Positions 1 to 6,634 of a DNA stretch of 6,708 nt are shown one piece after another. Numbering within the stretch: position 1 is the stretch's first letter; each line of letters opens with the position of its first letter. The translations under genes and the position numbers were made by a program. Origin of the DNA: Flavobacteriaceae bacterium (GTDB taxonomy: Bacteria; Bacteroidota; Bacteroidia; Flavobacteriales; Flavobacteriaceae); NCBI GenBank assembly GCA_018608735.1, contig JABAYZ010000087.1, forward strand, positions 1 through 6,708, read 5' to 3'. The notes beneath the pieces are model-generated. The model was not told the DNA's origin and searched no databases. It saw only the letters and a list, made by a program, of their open reading frames with translations.

Positions 1-575
1 AAACTACGCATGGCATTAAAAAGTTTGGTGCGTTTTACAAAAACCTCTTTGACATGTGGGTTGACCACCAAATCGGCATACCGTTGACGGTAACGCATTT
101 CGGGGTCATTAAACTCATCGTATGTATTACCCTCTGCATCTGTTTTCGGAAGCGGTAAGGGTTTTAAGGCTTTGCTTAGCAATTTAAAGTGTTTTACCAA
201 CACAGTTTTCTCCCCTACCTGAGTCGTAAAAAGTTCGCCTTCAATACCAATAAAATCACCTAAATCGAGTAATTTTTTAAATACATCGTTATACAGGCTT
301 TTATCGTCTCCTGGACAAACTTCGTCTCTGTTTATATAAATTTGGATCCGCCCCTCGCTATCTTGTAGTTCGGCAAAGGCCGCTTTTCCTTGTATTTTTT
401 TTCGCATTAATCGTCCTGCCAAAACCACCTTAGTACCCTCTGAAAATTCAGATTTTACCTTAGCACTGCTATGGGTTACGGGAAACAAATCAGCGGGGTA
501 AGGATTGATTCCTAATTCGCGTAATTTTGAAAGTTTTTCACGACGGACAATTTCTTGTTCTGATAGCTGCGACAT
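1..575 (-). CDS. lysS: Lysyl-tRNA synthetase, class II (N-terminal part; 3' end cut by window edge)
   Basis: LysRS attaches lysine to tRNA-Lys using ATP in the cytoplasm. The visible 191 residues start MSQLSEQEIVRREKL, an N-terminal helical segment typical of bacterial LysRS. Residues about 48-135 (KVVLAGRLMRKK, then FAELQDSEGRIQIY at 67-80) match the OB-fold anticodon-binding domain. RYRQRYADL at 161-169 is the family's conserved stretch leading into the class II catalytic domain, and KRTKLFNAMRS ends the visible part. The catalytic motifs lie beyond base 1, so their integrity cannot be judged. The ATG at 573-575 is chosen because the protein then begins where the family usually does and a promoter box sits 26 bases upstream. 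No frameshift or stop is seen. The gene is divergent from the small membrane protein gene, so the two share only the spacer. The identification is essentially certain; only completeness is open. Confidence 0.97.
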   Translation of the reverse strand, partial: MSQLSEQEIVRREKLSKLRELGINPYPADLFPVTHSSAKVKSEFSEGTKVVLAGRLMRKKIQGKAAFAELQDSEGRIQIYINRDEVCPGDDKSLYNDVFKKLLDLGDFIGIEGELFTTQVGEKTVLVKHFKLLSKALKPLPLPKTDAEGNTYDEFNDPEMRYRQRYADLVVNPHVKEVFVKRTKLFNAMRS

Positions 576-601
576 AATTCTGTGATAAAAATTTAAAGAC
601 A

Positions 602-632
602 CAAAGATAATGACTATTGCTTAGGATTTCAA
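602..632 (-). promoter_or_regulatory. Predicted lysS promoter (Bacteroidota -33/-7 type)
   Basis: Read on the minus strand, 609-602 is TATCTTTG, an exact match to the Bacteroidota -7 consensus TAnnTTTG. A TTG (complement of CAA at 630-632) lies 20 bases further upstream, within the usual spacing to the -33 element. Transcription would start near 595-597, giving a leader of about 20 bases before the lysS ATG. The match and spacing are seen; promoter activity is inferred. Confidence 0.72.
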
Positions 633-653
633 TTAAAGCAGCATAAATCCTAA
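621..653. repeat. Perfect 9-bp inverted repeat in the lysS / YqaE-like spacer
   Basis: TTAGGATTT at 621-629 is the exact reverse complement of AAATCCTAA at 645-653, with 15 bases between. Each arm also carries the same short direct repeat: ATTGCTT occurs at 616-622 and again at 654-660. The TTG-like -33 element predicted for lysS (630-632) lies in the loop, next to the left arm. This could be an operator for a dimeric regulator, a hairpin, or chance in AT-rich DNA; no known regulator site was recognised. The rest of the spacer (661-722) holds a GTTATAAC palindrome at 693-700 and no clear TAnnTTTG box for the downstream gene. Confidence 0.5.
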
Positions 654-722
654 ATTGCTTTTGTAACGTTTTTTTGAAAGTTTCGTCTAACTGTTATAAC
701 TTAAATTAATTCGATATCTCAT

Positions 723-881
723 ATGAGTATTTGGCGCGTTTTACTTTCTATTTTATTTCCTCCCATAGCGGTCTATGACAAAGGGTGTGGATCTATAGTC
801 ATTGTATTTTTATTGACCCTTTGTGGTTGGGTGCCTGGCGTGATTGCTGCACTGGTAATTTTAAACAATCCTAAGTCATAA
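723..881 (+). CDS. YqaE/Pmp3 family (UPF0057) small membrane protein
   Basis: This 52-residue protein was found by translating the spacer before lipB. It begins MSIWRVLLSILFPPIAVYDK and ends VILNNPKS. Two hydrophobic segments, about residues 4-18 and 24-47, frame a short loop with DKGCGS. The FPPIAV motif in the first segment and GWVPGVIAALVI in the second are the signatures of the Pmp3/YqaE family of tiny two-helix inner-membrane proteins. Relatives in yeast and plants influence membrane potential and salt tolerance; the bacterial role is poorly defined, so no specific function is claimed. The length matches the family's usual 50-60 residues. The ATG at 723 is the first one that gives the complete first helix. 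lipB starts 19 bases after its stop codon on the same strand, so read-through is possible, although lipB has its own predicted promoter box. No clear promoter box was seen for this gene. Confidence 0.93.
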   Translation: MSIWRVLLSILFPPIAVYDKGCGSIVIVFLLTLCGWVPGVIAALVILNNPKS

Positions 882-886
882 ATCTG

Positions 887-894
887 TATATTTG
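887..894 (+). promoter_or_regulatory. Predicted lipB -7 promoter box, implying a leaderless mRNA
   Basis: TATATTTG is an exact match to the Bacteroidota TAnnTTTG -7 consensus. It lies in the 19-base gap between the small membrane protein stop codon and lipB, and only 6 bases separate it from the lipB ATG. Transcription normally begins about 5-8 bases after such a box, so the message would start at or next to the ATG. No TTG was found at the -33 spacing. The box also argues against a TTG start at 892, since that codon lies inside it. Confidence 0.62.
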
Positions 895-900
895 CGACCT

Positions 901-1599
901 ATGAACAAAGGCGTACACATACAAGATCTGGGACTCAAAGATTACAAGCAAACTTGGGATTATCAAGAGACCTTATTTAAGAATACAATAGATATTAAAA
1001 TTAAAAACCGTCGCGAATCTGCGGGTCTAATTACACCTAATTATTTGTTGTTTGTGAGCCACCCGCATGTGTATACTTTAGGAAAAAGTGGAGATATTTC
1101 AAACCTCTTGTTGTCCGAAGCTCAATTGGAATCTAAAGGCGCAACTTTTTATAAAATCAACCGTGGGGGGGATATTACCTATCATGGTCCAGGGCAAGTT
1201 GTGGGCTATCCCATTTTGGATCTTGAAAATTTTTTTACAGATATTCATAAATTTCTACGCTTTTTAGAAGATACCATCATTTTAACTTTAGAAGAGTATG
1301 GTCTAAAAGCTGAGCGAAGCCCTGGAGAAACAGGCGTATGGCTGGATGTTGGGACTCCATTTGCGCGTAAAATTTGTGCCATGGGTGTCCGTGCAAGTCG
1401 ATGGGTAACCATGCATGGGTTTGCCTTAAATGTTAATGCTGATCTAGGGTATTTCGACAATATAATTCCCTGTGGTATTCGAGGAAAAGCAGTGACATCC
1501 TTGCATGTTGAATTGGGTCAAGCCAAAGTCGATGAAGAAGAGGTGAAAGCCAAGCTTTTAAAACACTTCCTAGTGCTTTTTGAAGCGCAGCAGATTTAA
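901..1599 (+). CDS. lipB: Octanoyl-[acyl-carrier-protein]:protein N-octanoyltransferase (LipB)
   Basis: LipB moves octanoate from octanoyl-ACP to the lipoyl-domain lysine of 2-oxoacid dehydrogenase complexes and the glycine cleavage H protein; LipA then inserts sulfur to make lipoate. The 232-residue product has the family signatures in order: VSHPHVYTLGKSGD near 53-66, RGGDITYHGPGQ at 88-99 (acyl-binding motif), RKICAMGVR with the catalytic lysine K157, TMHGFALNVN near 170-179, and NIIPCGIRG with the nucleophile C191. Length is normal for the family. The ATG at 901 is preferred over an in-frame TTG at 892, because the TTG lies in the promoter box and MNKGVHIQDLG is a typical start. The sequence around the RGGD motif contains a run of seven G (1165-1171), unusual in this AT-rich DNA, but the frame is intact. 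The stop codon overlaps that of the opposing lipoprotein gene. No lipA is seen in this window. Confidence 0.97.
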   Translation: MNKGVHIQDLGLKDYKQTWDYQETLFKNTIDIKIKNRRESAGLITPNYLLFVSHPHVYTLGKSGDISNLLLSEAQLESKGATFYKINRGGDITYHGPGQVVGYPILDLENFFTDIHKFLRFLEDTIILTLEEYGLKAERSPGETGVWLDVGTPFARKICAMGVRASRWVTMHGFALNVNADLGYFDNIIPCGIRGKAVTSLHVELGQAKVDEEEVKAKLLKHFLVLFEAQQI

Positions 1600-3917
1600 T
1601 ATAACTGATACATGATAAGACTATTGGCATCGCTTTTAGTCACAAACTCAAGAGCGGTATCTGCATCAGCATTAGCTAAATCAATGGCGCTTGTTCCAAA
1701 AATAGGAATATTAGCAAACGGTTTAGCCTGACTGTCAAAAAGCCAAATTTTTTGAGCTTGTAAATCCGTAATCGAAATATAGATTTTATCCCTTAAATAA
1801 AACAAACGGGGAGCCGTATAGCTTCCATAGTCCAAATCTACAGTATTGGATTTGATCGATAGTTTATTATCGCTTCTTGTCACCAATGTTTTTGAAGACG
1901 TTGTAATGTCATGTTTAGAATCCAGTCCTAAATTTTGACGGCTTACAGTACCTTTTGTGTTCACTTGAACCAAATCTCCTTTTGTGTTTGTGGTCGTAAA
2001 AAGAGAATTATACAAATAAATCGCTTCTCCAGAAAAATTAATACGCTCCTTGACGTTTATTCGAGTTGCTCCACGGCGATTCAAAATTTTCAGAGCATCA
2101 CCTGCACTAAATACAATAAAATCTTTTCCACGAATTCGGAAGTGTTTGGGTTGACTGCTAATGGATTCTGACGGCTTATACTTAAACCCTTTTACAGCTT
2201 TTCCTTTAGCGTCGTACATCAAAATAGTTTCATTTTGTGTAACCAAAAAACGATAGTTTCGTTGCTTATCATAATCAAACACGGCCAATGGTTGTGTGAT
2301 CTTATCCTTGAACTCCAGCGGAAAACGATCTACGTTTTTTCCATTTCGATCGAGGATATACAATCTATTTGGAGTCGTAAAGGCCAGTTGTAGACGCCCA
2401 TTACGGTACAAATCTACTTGTTCAATTTTTCCTAGAACAGGCCCTTTCAGCCGTTTTTTCCATAAGACAACCCCTTTATTTGAAATTAAATATAAGTTAT
2501 TCTCAATGTCTTGAACGAGTATTTCTTTCTTTTTGGTTCTGTGGTTGTTAACAAATACCGGATCCATTAAAATCGCATTTGAAAGCACTAAACTAAACTC
2601 TTCACTAATTTGTGTTTTGGACTGTTTTGATTTTGATTTTTGAAGAATGCTATTGGCATGAACAATATGATCGTCTTTCACAAACTGTAACGCAGAAAGT
2701 TTATAGGCGTTTAAGTCATTAGGTTTTATGGTGATGTTAAAGAGCTCATTTAAAACGGCTTCCAAGGTTTTATGGTCAAAATACGTTTGAATAGAAGTTT
2801 CGTCACTCAATGATTTCTGAATGCTTTCGTAGGTATACGACGTTTTTAGTGTATTTTTATTTAGATAGTTTGAAACCACCAGTTGCAATACTGTATCAGA
2901 ATCTGAAAACACTAAATAATCTTCAAGAATAATAAATTTGTTAGGACGTGTTGGTGGCAGCAAAGGGCCAAAAGAATCATTAAATAAAGATAATTCTGTA
3001 AACTCAAAAATAGGCACAGATCGAAAACTGCTCAGCTCATTTTGAAAACCACTTAAAGCTTCATACGTGGAATTAATGTCGATCGATTTTAAGGCAATCC
3101 CACGACCTTCAGCAATTTGAAAAACGCCAATTTCTTTGGTACTGCTAAAAAATGTTTTTGCTAATGGTGCTACTTTTGACACATAGCCCAAGGAATCTAT
3201 GTTGCGAGTAAGTTGATCAAAATCAGTATAATTAAAAATCTTGACTACTGCACTTTCTGCAGGAATAATTGTTTGTAAACTCTGGGTTTGAGGGTCTAAA
3301 TTCTCAAAAAATCTAAACCATTTATTCTCCGATTTTGAACCCAAAAGAGTCCCATTGACTGTAATACTTTCGGGAGTAACATTAAATTCAAAATACACAG
3401 GTTCATTGCTTAATAAAGATAACGATTTTAGCTCTGGAAGTGCGTTACAATACACTGAAAACGTTGTGTTTGCACGCTGTAATTTAGATAATTTTGAATA
3501 CTCAGAACTGGATTGTGTTTTTAAAGATTCAAGAATTGCTTTAGAATTAGAAATCACCAACAAGCTGTCTAACTTAATATATGGAAGTAAAAGCGTATCT
3601 TTTGTTAAATTTCGTTGGTGCGTAATAAAGGTAAATACTTTTGAATCACTTTGCTGATTCACACAAATTAAAAGTGGACTTAAGCTTTTTAGGCTATCAA
3701 GCGGTTTAAGTGCTTTTTCTAAATCATTAAAAACCCCTGTTTTAGAAAGTAATGCATTGTTTTGAATAGCACTTTGGAATCCCTCTAGTGCGTTTATAGA
3801 GATAACCATGGCTGCATTTTTGGGGACTAAATCCTCTATAGATCGAGTAGTATTATGAGAGAGTTCACAACTGAAAACCATCAGAAAAATCACTAAAAAA
3901 TAAAAAATCTTATGCAT
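1596..3917 (-). CDS. Uncharacterised lipoprotein: DUF3352-like N-terminal half, beta-propeller-like C-terminal half
   Basis: This 773-residue protein has no function I can name. Residues 1-17 form a lipoprotein signal: a basic start (MHK), a hydrophobic core, then VFSC with C17 as the lipidated cysteine. The following ELSHNTT is not rich in acidic residues, so a flavobacterial surface-export signal is not evident and a periplasm-facing anchor is more likely. Residues about 25-440 resemble DUF3352-type proteins (DLVPKNAAMVISINALEGF at 29-47, FIILEDYLVFSDSDTVLQ at 328-345). Residues about 465-773 carry repeated blade-like motifs such as LYLISNKG (475), LYILDRNG (519), ILMYDAKG (565), LKILNRRG (609), LVQVNTKG (649) and IWLFDSQA (724). 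A weaker copy, LSIKSNTV, lies near 686. Together these suggest a seven-bladed propeller. The last segment (ANADADTALEFV) resembles FG-GAP/VCBS-type ends. The ATG at 3915-3917 gives the complete signal peptide. rnhB lies 57 bases upstream on the same strand, but a promoter box stands between them. Confidence 0.88.
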   Translation of the reverse strand: MHKIFYFLVIFLMVFSCELSHNTTRSIEDLVPKNAAMVISINALEGFQSAIQNNALLSKTGVFNDLEKALKPLDSLKSLSPLLICVNQQSDSKVFTFITHQRNLTKDTLLLPYIKLDSLLVISNSKAILESLKTQSSSEYSKLSKLQRANTTFSVYCNALPELKSLSLLSNEPVYFEFNVTPESITVNGTLLGSKSENKWFRFFENLDPQTQSLQTIIPAESAVVKIFNYTDFDQLTRNIDSLGYVSKVAPLAKTFFSSTKEIGVFQIAEGRGIALKSIDINSTYEALSGFQNELSSFRSVPIFEFTELSLFNDSFGPLLPPTRPNKFIILEDYLVFSDSDTVLQLVVSNYLNKNTLKTSYTYESIQKSLSDETSIQTYFDHKTLEAVLNELFNITIKPNDLNAYKLSALQFVKDDHIVHANSILQKSKSKQSKTQISEEFSLVLSNAILMDPVFVNNHRTKKKEILVQDIENNLYLISNKGVVLWKKRLKGPVLGKIEQVDLYRNGRLQLAFTTPNRLYILDRNGKNVDRFPLEFKDKITQPLAVFDYDKQRNYRFLVTQNETILMYDAKGKAVKGFKYKPSESISSQPKHFRIRGKDFIVFSAGDALKILNRRGATRINVKERINFSGEAIYLYNSLFTTTNTKGDLVQVNTKGTVSRQNLGLDSKHDITTSSKTLVTRSDNKLSIKSNTVDLDYGSYTAPRLFYLRDKIYISITDLQAQKIWLFDSQAKPFANIPIFGTSAIDLANADADTALEFVTKSDANSLIMYQLY

Positions 3918-3944
3918 TGGCTGTTTTCTTAATTCAACTCAAAA

Positions 3945-3952
3945 CAAAGATA
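3945..3952 (-). promoter_or_regulatory. Predicted -7 promoter box for the lipoprotein gene
   Basis: The minus strand reads TATCTTTG, an exact TAnnTTTG match identical to the lysS box. It is 27 bases upstream of the lipoprotein ATG, a distance close to the 26 bases seen at lysS, and predicts a leader of about 20 bases. No TTG was found at the usual -33 spacing, which would fall across the rnhB stop codon. The box suggests that the lipoprotein gene can be transcribed independently of rnhB. Confidence 0.6.
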
Positions 3953-3974
3953 AGATATATAATTCAAAAGACAG

Positions 3975-4553
3975 TTATTCTGGTAAAAGTCTAAAAGAAA
4001 GACGGTGGTATTTTGTGGTGCCATATTTTCGGATTGCCGCTCGGTGTTCTTTTGTCGGATACCCCTTGTTTTGTTTCCAATTATACATCGGAAATTCCTC
4101 ATGAATACGTTCCATATATGCATCTCTATACGTTTTTGCCAATACAGAAGCCGCCGCAATATTTTGATATTTGCCATCTCCTTTTATAATAGTCTGATGT
4201 GGCACTTTTTTGTAAGCTTTAAACCGATTGCCATCAACACTAATAAAATCTACTTTTTCCAATTTTGAAATCGAGTGGTGCATTGCCAAAATAGAAGCAT
4301 TCAGGATATTTATGTCATCAATTTTTTTAGGAAACACATGTGAAATACCATACGAAACCGCTTGTGCTTCAATAATAGGCTTGAGTAAATTTCGCTTTGA
4401 GTGCGAAAGTTGCTTTGAATCGTTAAGAATCGAATTAGAAAAATCAAGAGGTAAAATCACGGCAGCTGCAGTGACAGGGCCTGCTAAACACCCGCGTCCA
4501 GCCTCGTCCGTACCACATTCAAACTCCAAGTTTGAAACATTTAAGTCTAACAT
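3975..4553 (-). CDS. rnhB: Ribonuclease HII
   Basis: RNase HII cleaves the RNA strand of RNA-DNA hybrids and starts removal of single ribonucleotides misincorporated into DNA, using Mg2+ or Mn2+ in the cytoplasm. The 192-residue product, a normal length for the family, shows all key motifs. GTDEAGRGCLAGPV contains catalytic D16 and E17. NDSKQLS lies at 44-50. ISVDGNRF contains D107, and KGDGKYQNIAAASVLAKTYRD at 124-144 contains D126, the fourth metal ligand by comparison with characterised RNase HII enzymes. The conserved tyrosine and glycine near the C-terminus are present in NKGYPTKEHRAAIRKYG. The ATG at 4551-4553 places the DEAGRG motif at residue 16, as is usual. The gene is divergent from the porin gene; no exact TAnnTTTG box was found for it in the 119-base spacer. 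It may be co-transcribed with the downstream lipoprotein gene, but a promoter box in the gap makes that optional. Confidence 0.97.
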   Translation of the reverse strand: MLDLNVSNLEFECGTDEAGRGCLAGPVTAAAVILPLDFSNSILNDSKQLSHSKRNLLKPIIEAQAVSYGISHVFPKKIDDINILNASILAMHHSISKLEKVDFISVDGNRFKAYKKVPHQTIIKGDGKYQNIAAASVLAKTYRDAYMERIHEEFPMYNWKQNKGYPTKEHRAAIRKYGTTKYHRLSFRLLPE

Positions 4554-4631
4554 AAATCGTCACTTAAAATTAAATTGATATTAAAAATCAGTCTTTATGC
4601 CGTAAAAAAACAAAATAGATTAGATATTTGC

Positions 4632-4639
4632 TATTTTTG
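4632..4639 (+). promoter_or_regulatory. Predicted -7 promoter box for the putative porin gene
   Basis: TATTTTTG matches TAnnTTTG exactly and ends 33 bases before the porin ATG, predicting a leader of about 27 bases. A weaker 7-of-8 match (GATATTTG, 4623-4630) sits just upstream. No TTG was found at the -33 spacing, and T-rich DNA makes chance matches more likely here than at lysS. The rest of the rnhB/porin spacer (4554-4672) shows no RNA gene or strong hairpin. Confidence 0.5.
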
Positions 4640-4672
4640 TACGAATAATAATTTGCTTCTAGACCTTAGTAT

Positions 4673-6634
4673 ATGTATAGATTACTCTTAATCCTTTTCT
4701 GTTTACTTTTTGGAAACCCCTCTTTTTCCCAAGAAAAATTCATTAAAAATAGGCCTGAAGGTGTGAATAATTACAAACCTGTTCGAGAAGATAGAGATTC
4801 TATATCCGATAGCCCATCCAAAAAAGTGGTCAAAAATGACAAGGCAGACATTAAAGACTACATAATTATTTCGCGCGAAAATGACAGTATCCAGCTCGAT
4901 ACAACACTGTCTATACATAAGGAATACAAATTTAATTTCCTCCGAAAAGATAACTTTGAACTCTTAGCCTTTAGTAATATGGGGCAAACCTATAATACGC
5001 TATCGGAAGATTTTAACTCCAACGCTCTTCTTCCTTCATTTGGCGCACAAGCTAAACATTTTAATTACATGGAAGCCGATGATATTCATTACTATCATGT
5101 GCCTACACCACTTACGGAGCTAATGTATAAAACCGCTTTCGAGCAAGGGCAGGTTTTAGACGCCTTTTTTACCGTCAACACGTCCAAGCAATTTAATGTC
5201 TCTATAGCCTATAAAGGACTTCGCTCACTTGGTAAGTATGAGCATATACTCACAAGCACTGGGAATTTTAGACTTACATCTAACTATACAACCAAAAACA
5301 ACCGCTACACAGCCCGAGCGCACATTGTAGTACAAGATATTTTTAACGAAGAAAATGGAGGAATTACAGATGAAGAACTTGTAAATTTTGAATTGGGAGA
5401 TGAAGAATATTTAGATCGAGGGATATTTGAGCCCCTTTTTGATAATGCCGAAAGTACCCTAAAAGGTAAACGGTATTTACTAGAGCACTCCTATATACTA
5501 AAGCCGAAAGACTCCTTAAGTTCTAATCAAATAGCAATAGGAAATAGTCTTTCATTAGAAGATAAATATTACCACTTCACACAAAGTACGGGTAATTCTT
5601 TTTTTGGAGATACTTTTATCGCTTCAGATATATCTGATAAAGTCACTTTAGAATCCTTTTATGCAGAACTTAATGCACGGTATTCAAACGCCAAACTAGG
5701 GGCATTTAAAGTTAATGTTGGATACAACAACTATAATTATGGTTACAATTCACTGGTGATGCTAAACAACCAAACAATTACCAACCGTCTTTTGGGAACC
5801 GTAGTTTCATTTGGGGGAACTTATGAAAATACCATAGGAGCATTTGCCCTAAAAGGAGACTTTGGTCTTAATATGACTGGAGATATACAAGGAAATTTCC
5901 TAAACGCTGAAGCAGCCTATTCCATTAGTGAAGATATAGATGCCAATGCAAGTGTCCATATGAATTCAAAAGCACCCGACTTCAACTTTCAGTTATTTCA
6001 AAGTGATTATTTAAACTACAACTGGCAAAACAACTTTAAGAACCAACAATCAAAACAGCTAGCCTTCAATATTAACTCAAAAAAATACGGAAACCTACAA
6101 TTAGATTACAACTCATTAAACAACTACTTATATTTTACTAAAGAAGGAGACACCACAGTAAAGCCTTTTCAGTATGGTGAAACGGTTAATTATATAAGAG
6201 CAAAATTTTCAAACGAAATGCGCTACAAAAGCATCACTTTAAATAATACTGTTCTATTCCAAAGTGTAATGGACGGAGATGAGGTCTTTAATATCCCTCA
6301 AATTGTCACGCGACACTCCTTATACTACACAAACGAATTCTTTAAAAAGGCTCTATTTCTGCAAACAGGAGTCACATTTAGCTATTTTTCTAGCTACTAC
6401 ATGAATCGATATGATCCATTACTAGCAGAATTCTATGTGCAGAACACCACTGAACTAGGCAATTTTCCACGAATAGACTTTTTTGTTAACGCCAAAATTA
6501 GCCAAACACGCATCTATTTAAAGGCCGAACACCTCAATTCTGCATTCACAGGCTATAATTTTTATTCCGCTCCAAACTACCCTTATCGAGACTTCGTGGT
6601 ACGATTTGGAATAGTGTGGAATTTTTTCTTATAA
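4673..6634 (+). CDS. Putative outer-membrane porin (Bacteroidota Porin_10-type beta-barrel)
   Basis: The 653-residue product starts with a Sec signal peptide: MYR, a leucine-rich core (residues 4-14), then a likely signal peptidase I cut after S19 in PSFSQE. Residues about 20-60 are polar and low in complexity. Residues 85-110 (YKFNFLRKDNFELLAFSNMG, then QTYNTL) and about 175-200 (SIAYKGLRSLGKYEHILTST, then GNFR) match conserved blocks I associate with the Bacteroidota 'putative porin' family (Porin_10, PF14121). The remainder alternates hydrophobic and polar residues and is rich in aromatic residues, Asn and Tyr, as expected for antiparallel membrane strands joined by loops. The C-terminus VVRFGIVWNFFL ends with the hydrophobic or aromatic residues typical of strands recognised for outer-membrane insertion. 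The likely role is diffusion or transport across the outer membrane; the substrate is unknown. The ATG at 4673 gives a complete signal peptide and lies downstream of a promoter box. The gene is transcribed away from rnhB and appears to be single. A TonB-linked receptor is unlikely: no plug domain or TonB box was seen. Confidence 0.87.
   Translation: MYRLLLILFCLLFGNPSFSQEKFIKNRPEGVNNYKPVREDRDSISDSPSKKVVKNDKADIKDYIIISRENDSIQLDTTLSIHKEYKFNFLRKDNFELLAFSNMGQTYNTLSEDFNSNALLPSFGAQAKHFNYMEADDIHYYHVPTPLTELMYKTAFEQGQVLDAFFTVNTSKQFNVSIAYKGLRSLGKYEHILTSTGNFRLTSNYTTKNNRYTARAHIVVQDIFNEENGGITDEELVNFELGDEEYLDRGIFEPLFDNAESTLKGKRYLLEHSYILKPKDSLSSNQIAIGNSLSLEDKYYHFTQSTGNSFFGDTFIASDISDKVTLESFYAELNARYSNAKLGAFKVNVGYNNYNYGYNSLVMLNNQTITNRLLGTVVSFGGTYENTIGAFALKGDFGLNMTGDIQGNFLNAEAAYSISEDIDANASVHMNSKAPDFNFQLFQSDYLNYNWQNNFKNQQSKQLAFNINSKKYGNLQLDYNSLNNYLYFTKEGDTTVKPFQYGETVNYIRAKFSNEMRYKSITLNNTVLFQSVMDGDEVFNIPQIVTRHSLYYTNEFFKKALFLQTGVTFSYFSSYYMNRYDPLLAEFYVQNTTELGNFPRIDFFVNAKISQTRIYLKAEHLNSAFTGYNFYSAPNYPYRDFVVRFGIVWNFFL

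Noticed and set aside
664..676. TAACG followed by a T-run and G as a promoter box for the small membrane protein gene
   Set aside because: The spacing between TA and TTTG is too long for TAnnTTTG, and the leader would be unusually long compared with neighbours.
892..900. In-frame TTG at 892 as the lipB start (adds three residues)
   Set aside because: The codon lies inside the predicted -7 box, the added residues are not typical of LipB, and an ATG at 901 gives the expected N-terminus.
1935..2514. Plus-strand open frames (1935-2171, 2296-2514) inside the lipoprotein gene
   Set aside because: They are antisense to a continuous 773-codon gene with coherent domains, and their translations show no recognisable motif.
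4005..4578. Plus-strand open frames overlapping rnhB
   Set aside because: rnhB is complete, with all its catalytic motifs on the minus strand; the opposing frames look like chance openings.
4611..4618. Candidate rnhB promoter box, CTATTTTG on the minus strand
   Set aside because: The TA is one base too close to the TTTG, so it does not match TAnnTTTG, and no supporting -33 TTG was established.
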